From the NCBI RefSeq assembly GCF_052115485.1, contig NZ_JBFRGU010000002.1:124001-188000 (forward strand): 64,000 nt of DNA, written 5' to 3'. The DNA comes from Microvirga sp052115485. Its GTDB lineage: Bacteria > Pseudomonadota > Alphaproteobacteria > Rhizobiales > Beijerinckiaceae. Position 1 is the first letter of the stretch. Each line of letters starts with the position of its first letter. Below, piece by piece: positions 62,701 through 64,000 of this stretch. The translations under genes were made by a program, and so were the position numbers. The notes under the pieces are model-generated. The model saw only the letters and a program-made list of their open reading frames with translations. It was not told where the DNA came from and searched no databases.

Positions 62701-63249
62701 TTCCATGGCGGCGCGCTCAACGATGCGCTGTCGGGCAATGCCGGCAACGACCGTCTATTCGGCGGAGGGGGCAAGGATATACTCAAGGGCGAGGCGGGCA
62801 ACGACACGATCGGAGGCGGCGCGGGTCTCGACAAGCTCTACGGCGCCAAGGGCTCAGCAAGCAGGGACGCCTTCGTGTTCGACACGAAGCTCACCAGCAA
62901 GAGCGTAGCCAACAAGAACAAGGACACGATCTACGATTTCGGGCCGAAATACGATTCGATCTTCCTCGACGATGCGGCGTTCACCAACAAGACGATCGCC
63001 AAGTACCTCAAGGGGAAAGGTGCGGGGCTCGATACGCCTTACAAACTGAAGAGCGGGTACGTCCGCATCGGCGACATGGCGCTCGATAAGGACGACTTCG
63101 TCATCGTCAAGAAGATTAAGCCGAACGAGTACAAGCTGTACTGGGACGTGGACGGTTCTGGCGCGAAGGCGATGCTCGAGATCGGCACCGTGAAGCTGCA
63201 GAAGGGCGAGGGCACGGCCATCACCTCCAAAGACTTCTTCTTCATATGA
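56710..63249 (+). CDS. Giant secreted RTX / cadherin-like / Calx-beta protein
   Basis: The protein has 2179 aa with a GTG start; GGAGG ends 6 nt upstream. There is no signal peptide. Residues ~1-385 show repeated L-x-DG-x-F/I-x-I-x-Y/W strands like beta-propeller blades. RTX nonapeptides (GGxGxDxLx) fill ~395-1050. Cadherin-like domains follow (~1090-1320), then a Calx-beta domain (~1425-1538, starting VSTTTASVSEGG and ending near IMNDD), a further Ig/cadherin-like stretch, two cadherin-like repeats (~1765-1985), and a short RTX block (~1995-2047). The last ~130 residues end ITSKDFFFI, a type I secretion-like C-terminus. Inference: Ca-dependent surface or matrix adhesin. No cognate secretion genes are nearby. 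It might be annotated instead as a bacterial Ig/VCBS repeat protein. Confidence 0.88.
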   Translation: MTAPEVWGGQLYFGLSQYYEGLDETVLQDGRIVMTWKDYTDVRSIKAQILNADGTLSGQAITVFASADITVSSPKIVTLADGNFAISYRTYNPTDQVDGISVAIYSPSGVQSGPIHTMRDERDFALRYDLTALAGGGYAVIIPTMDGSANTSEGLMYLLVRNGQVTKYQVHNGDLLSPLGLDVLNNGNIVSLFDKYTSTTDKVLFEIRNPNNPYQTPITRAIDGVPAANNSADPLPQIIALDNGGFGVIWRQSRSSGNYDINLKLFTETGTPIGTTITLASGEMRADPEITRKPGGFIFSYATATSSNLYVRYFGSFDISTKTSEVIALSNETSVFTGYVAPVQLDDGRYLVRWLEKANGPNTPYILKAQIFDPRHEAVSWVNTGDAKQYGGTNYNDDLTGGVGNDSLFGGAGNDYLKGGNGADVLKGGEGDDRLEGGDGADELDGGDGTDIAQYFGNAVDVDLVRGTGIVTGIGGMVDVDVLTRIEWLIGTRNGDILAGDNNSNVIYGADAVASGPNDNDHLYGRGGDDALFGYEGNDILDGGEGNDILDGGAGRDTADYTSSSRAVLVDLSNGSVGGAAQGDRLISIENLVGSAYDDSLTGGDGENHLYGGAGNDILVGGREDSLWGGAGDDRLANGHVIFEGSLGRNIDLAAGKATNAEETDTLENVVYVTGGDGNDTITGAGDADHFINDTLEGGAGSDHFIASYGDDVIDGGADGGEITYFYVGNGVYGVNLNLKSGQVTKYTGQHDTLINIWHAWGSRADDVITGDDNHGNILFGIDGNDTIDGGGGNDTLWGGDGSDKLIGGADVSVDELHGEKGNDSLVGGAEDVLYGGEGDDTLDGGHVVFEGPGRTINLKTNIATVTNAQGAVVETDVLRNVRSITGGDERDTIVGSDGNDSVEAGGGFDIFYGSTGNDTLDGGNDYAAVDYQGFGSKVIVDLRLSKVFKSDNQSDSGNGTDLISHIADAYGTGFGDQFYGDDLAGGNVFDGRAGDDTIDGGGGNDKLYGGDNSDLLYGGADNDTLDGGAGADRMVGGTGNDVYYIDDLNDVVVEAAGEGNDTVIIRVRGYDLSRLHNIEIIQNTLNRLPVITDVSPSGDGAMGTGPDAGKIVIGENAGTNILVEVADVDASDDDLDTIAYSLMNTYGGLFAIDTNGTIRIDKSKLPPITIDKDYTLQVSVSDGHGGVATQDIEIRVKNVNARPSVPGFDEIDSSTVTIEENLNGSFKLLATDDDTPLSGLEFLFDTTGDGGGDAGGRFEIVKAGTQSYLKLKNPLDYESAPKNAQGEGFYTVYVKVKDGLGALSDTRALTVKITDVDEAARDLDFQNPQTVVIGQTGANVVKAQWLNDPDTKPEFQVNKYSFHLDDGSYATVDGGFTIDAETGQISTNNDFGDEGPGPRILHVVTYAETNEVTYEEDYTVDIKTPVISVSTTTASVSEGGSGSFVDYTFTATRTLSGAAATVNWSIATGAGIDANDFASLSGTFGFAANETSTTFKVRVRGDKLAEANEAFTVTLSDPTHGTISTTNGSATGVIMNDDHAPTLTVTVGQESKSGVVGSTISEALKAVQIEDFDDDPLTVTISFDVGHGDLQYDFDDSGVTWTVSVNNNVARITLQGAAANINTLLDTVSFTPTSVGQTDFSFTVTDGTNARVFANAISVVSFDASNPPPPVPSGTHTVHESKTNGFVVKTLPLQDGGVNIAYKFENHLADDEKISFDGRYEIVDNEVRVRGAAWVPISSDYTNTYRIVASDGVNAVTGNVTITVNNNVGPSITSIAIAGGGHAGENGTILVSDTAGAVDIGIVQASDPDAASDGRPLSYSLANTYDGLFGIDAAGHIKIADASQLPVETNTTYQLSVRVSDGSSDDVATRDVTVIVTDGPISNPNHAPTDIAFTGSAVEYAEPGKLIGTLSAVDDGVGGGMLEYTLLDNAGGRIKLVNGNQIVVDNGFLFDAEQSLSHKFNVRVKDAGGATYVKELAFGVLDLNPEVTSGTTANDVFHGGALNDALSGNAGNDRLFGGGGKDILKGEAGNDTIGGGAGLDKLYGAKGSASRDAFVFDTKLTSKSVANKNKDTIYDFGPKYDSIFLDDAAFTNKTIAKYLKGKGAGLDTPYKLKSGYVRIGDMALDKDDFVIVKKIKPNEYKLYWDVDGSGAKAMLEIGTVKLQKGEGTAITSKDFFFI

Positions 63250-63258
63250 GCGAAAAAG

Positions 63259-63280
63259 GGGCGGTTCTCTCGGACCGCCC
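63259..63280 (+). terminator. Terminator after the giant RTX gene
   Basis: GGGCGGTTC pairs with GGACCGCCC (one G-T pair) around TCTC, followed by TTCTGTTG, 9 nt past the stop; an A-run precedes it. Confidence 0.75.
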
Positions 63281-63411
63281 TTCTGTTGCGTGTCGCCTCT
63301 ACATCCGGTGTCTTCTCGCTATCGTAGGACGTCGAGCCGAATGCTGTGCATATGAACGACCCTCGGCAACAAGAGTAAATTCAGATTAACTACAATAGAC
63401 AGGCCGTTGTC

Positions 63412-64000
63412 ATGACCTCCAAAGCTGGCACAACCCACTCCGCTGTCACGAGCCCGGGTAACGACACCATCGTCATCACGGCCAGCGAGCTTGATTTCAG
63501 ACTCACACTGGATGGCGGCGAGGGCACGGATACGCTCCAGCTGAACGGGGGAGGCTACTTTGATCTGAGCATCCCTCCCACCTTCTCGTCGATCGAGATC
63601 GTCAGGGGGTCTGCCGCCGACGACCACATCTCGATCACCGACGATTATTGGTACACCAACCCATTGGACAGCATCCGCACCATCGAGGGCGGCGGCGGTA
63701 ACGACACTCTTTCCTTGCAGGGATTGGATATCGATTTCCGGGGCAAGACCATCACGGGATTCGCGGAGATCGAGCTGGCGGGTTTAGGGGGTATCGAGAT
63801 CGCGCTTGATGACAGGGATTTGGCGTTCCAGCTTACGGGCTATTGGAGCGGCTCTGATCATCTGATCTTCGAGGGTGGGACCTTCGATGAGGCCGAGCGG
63901 AAAGCCTTGTTCGACAAGGGCATCGACACGGTCACGGATGCGAGCGGCCTCACTTATTATGCTGCTCCCCCGGTGGTGTCGAATCTCGATGAAGAGATCA
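63412..64000 (+). CDS. Partial RTX-like/calcium-binding protein, 3'-truncated by the window
   Basis: The frame is open from the ATG at 63412 to the window end (196 codons, no stop). The start has only a weak AGG upstream. The protein has no signal peptide. It shows SPGNDTIVITASELDF, LDGGEGTDTLQLNGGG and EGGGGNDTLSLQG, i.e. degenerate RTX-type turns, with beta-strand spacers. It lies 163 nt after the giant RTX gene on the same strand but behind a terminator. The rest of the protein, including any secretion signal, is outside the window. Confidence 0.75.
   Translation, partial: MTSKAGTTHSAVTSPGNDTIVITASELDFRLTLDGGEGTDTLQLNGGGYFDLSIPPTFSSIEIVRGSAADDHISITDDYWYTNPLDSIRTIEGGGGNDTLSLQGLDIDFRGKTITGFAEIELAGLGGIEIALDDRDLAFQLTGYWSGSDHLIFEGGTFDEAERKALFDKGIDTVTDASGLTYYAAPPVVSNLDEEI

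Noticed and set aside
63319..63627. 102-codon minus-strand frame at the end of the window
   Set aside because: It is antisense to the partial calcium-binding gene, whose plus-strand frame is open and shows RTX-like turns.

Overview
The window reads as a chromosomal segment of a GC-rich alphaproteobacterium, most likely order Hyphomicrobiales (Rhizobiales), perhaps a Methylobacteriaceae/Microvirga-like lineage (genus is a guess). The support is the rpsB-tsf-pyrH-frr-uppS-cdsA-dxr-rseP-bamA-lpxD-fabZ-lpxA-lpxI-lpxB gene order, LpxI in place of LpxH, a suf operon led by an extra NifS/IscS-like desulfurase behind an Irr-type operator, a GTTC-N7-GTTC LexA box, an S2 protein with a C-terminal extension, and several rhizobial-style palindromic intergenic repeats.

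Layout. 1-5.1 kb: the end of a large AsmA/YhdP-like protein, a Nudix hydrolase and tyrS. 5.3-11.4 kb: two tandem RTX genes; the second is a serralysin-type (M10) metalloprotease, the first shares its C-terminus and terminator but has no protease domain. 11.5-19.4 kb: an alpha/beta hydrolase, the suf Fe-S assembly operon (desulfurase, sufB, sufC, sufD, sufS, sufT) and a convergent XRE regulator with an unusual structured upstream region. 20-23.9 kb: an EF-P modification locus (epmA-epmB, then a luciferase-like flavin monooxygenase 12 nt downstream) divergent from efp. 24-29.2 kb: a YciE/YciF-like protein, an aminotransferase, Ppx/GppA, RlmE, an L-arabinose/D-galactose dehydrogenase-like oxidoreductase and a 33-codon membrane peptide. 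29.3-34.8 kb: dnaE and an ABC-2 exporter pair. 35-50.3 kb: the translation/envelope cluster, ending with a secreted protein of unknown function. 50.3-56.4 kb: gltA and gltX (minus strand), comEC, and lexA with its own SOS box. 56.7-64 kb: a 2179-aa secreted RTX/cadherin/Calx-beta protein and the start of another secreted-type calcium-binding-like protein that runs off the window.

Most of the window is core genome. The accessory signal lies in the RTX genes at both ends, for which no type I secretion genes are present, and in the intergenic repeats. No tRNA, rRNA, CRISPR array, prophage or insertion sequence was recognised. The points most worth following up are the Irr-type operator before suf, the duplicated RTX block with an apparent hydrolase-gene remnant, the flavin monooxygenase joined to the EF-P modification genes, and the long inverted repeat with an ATGA-coupled short ORF before the XRE regulator. 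I did not see a complete, clearly undescribed multi-gene system.
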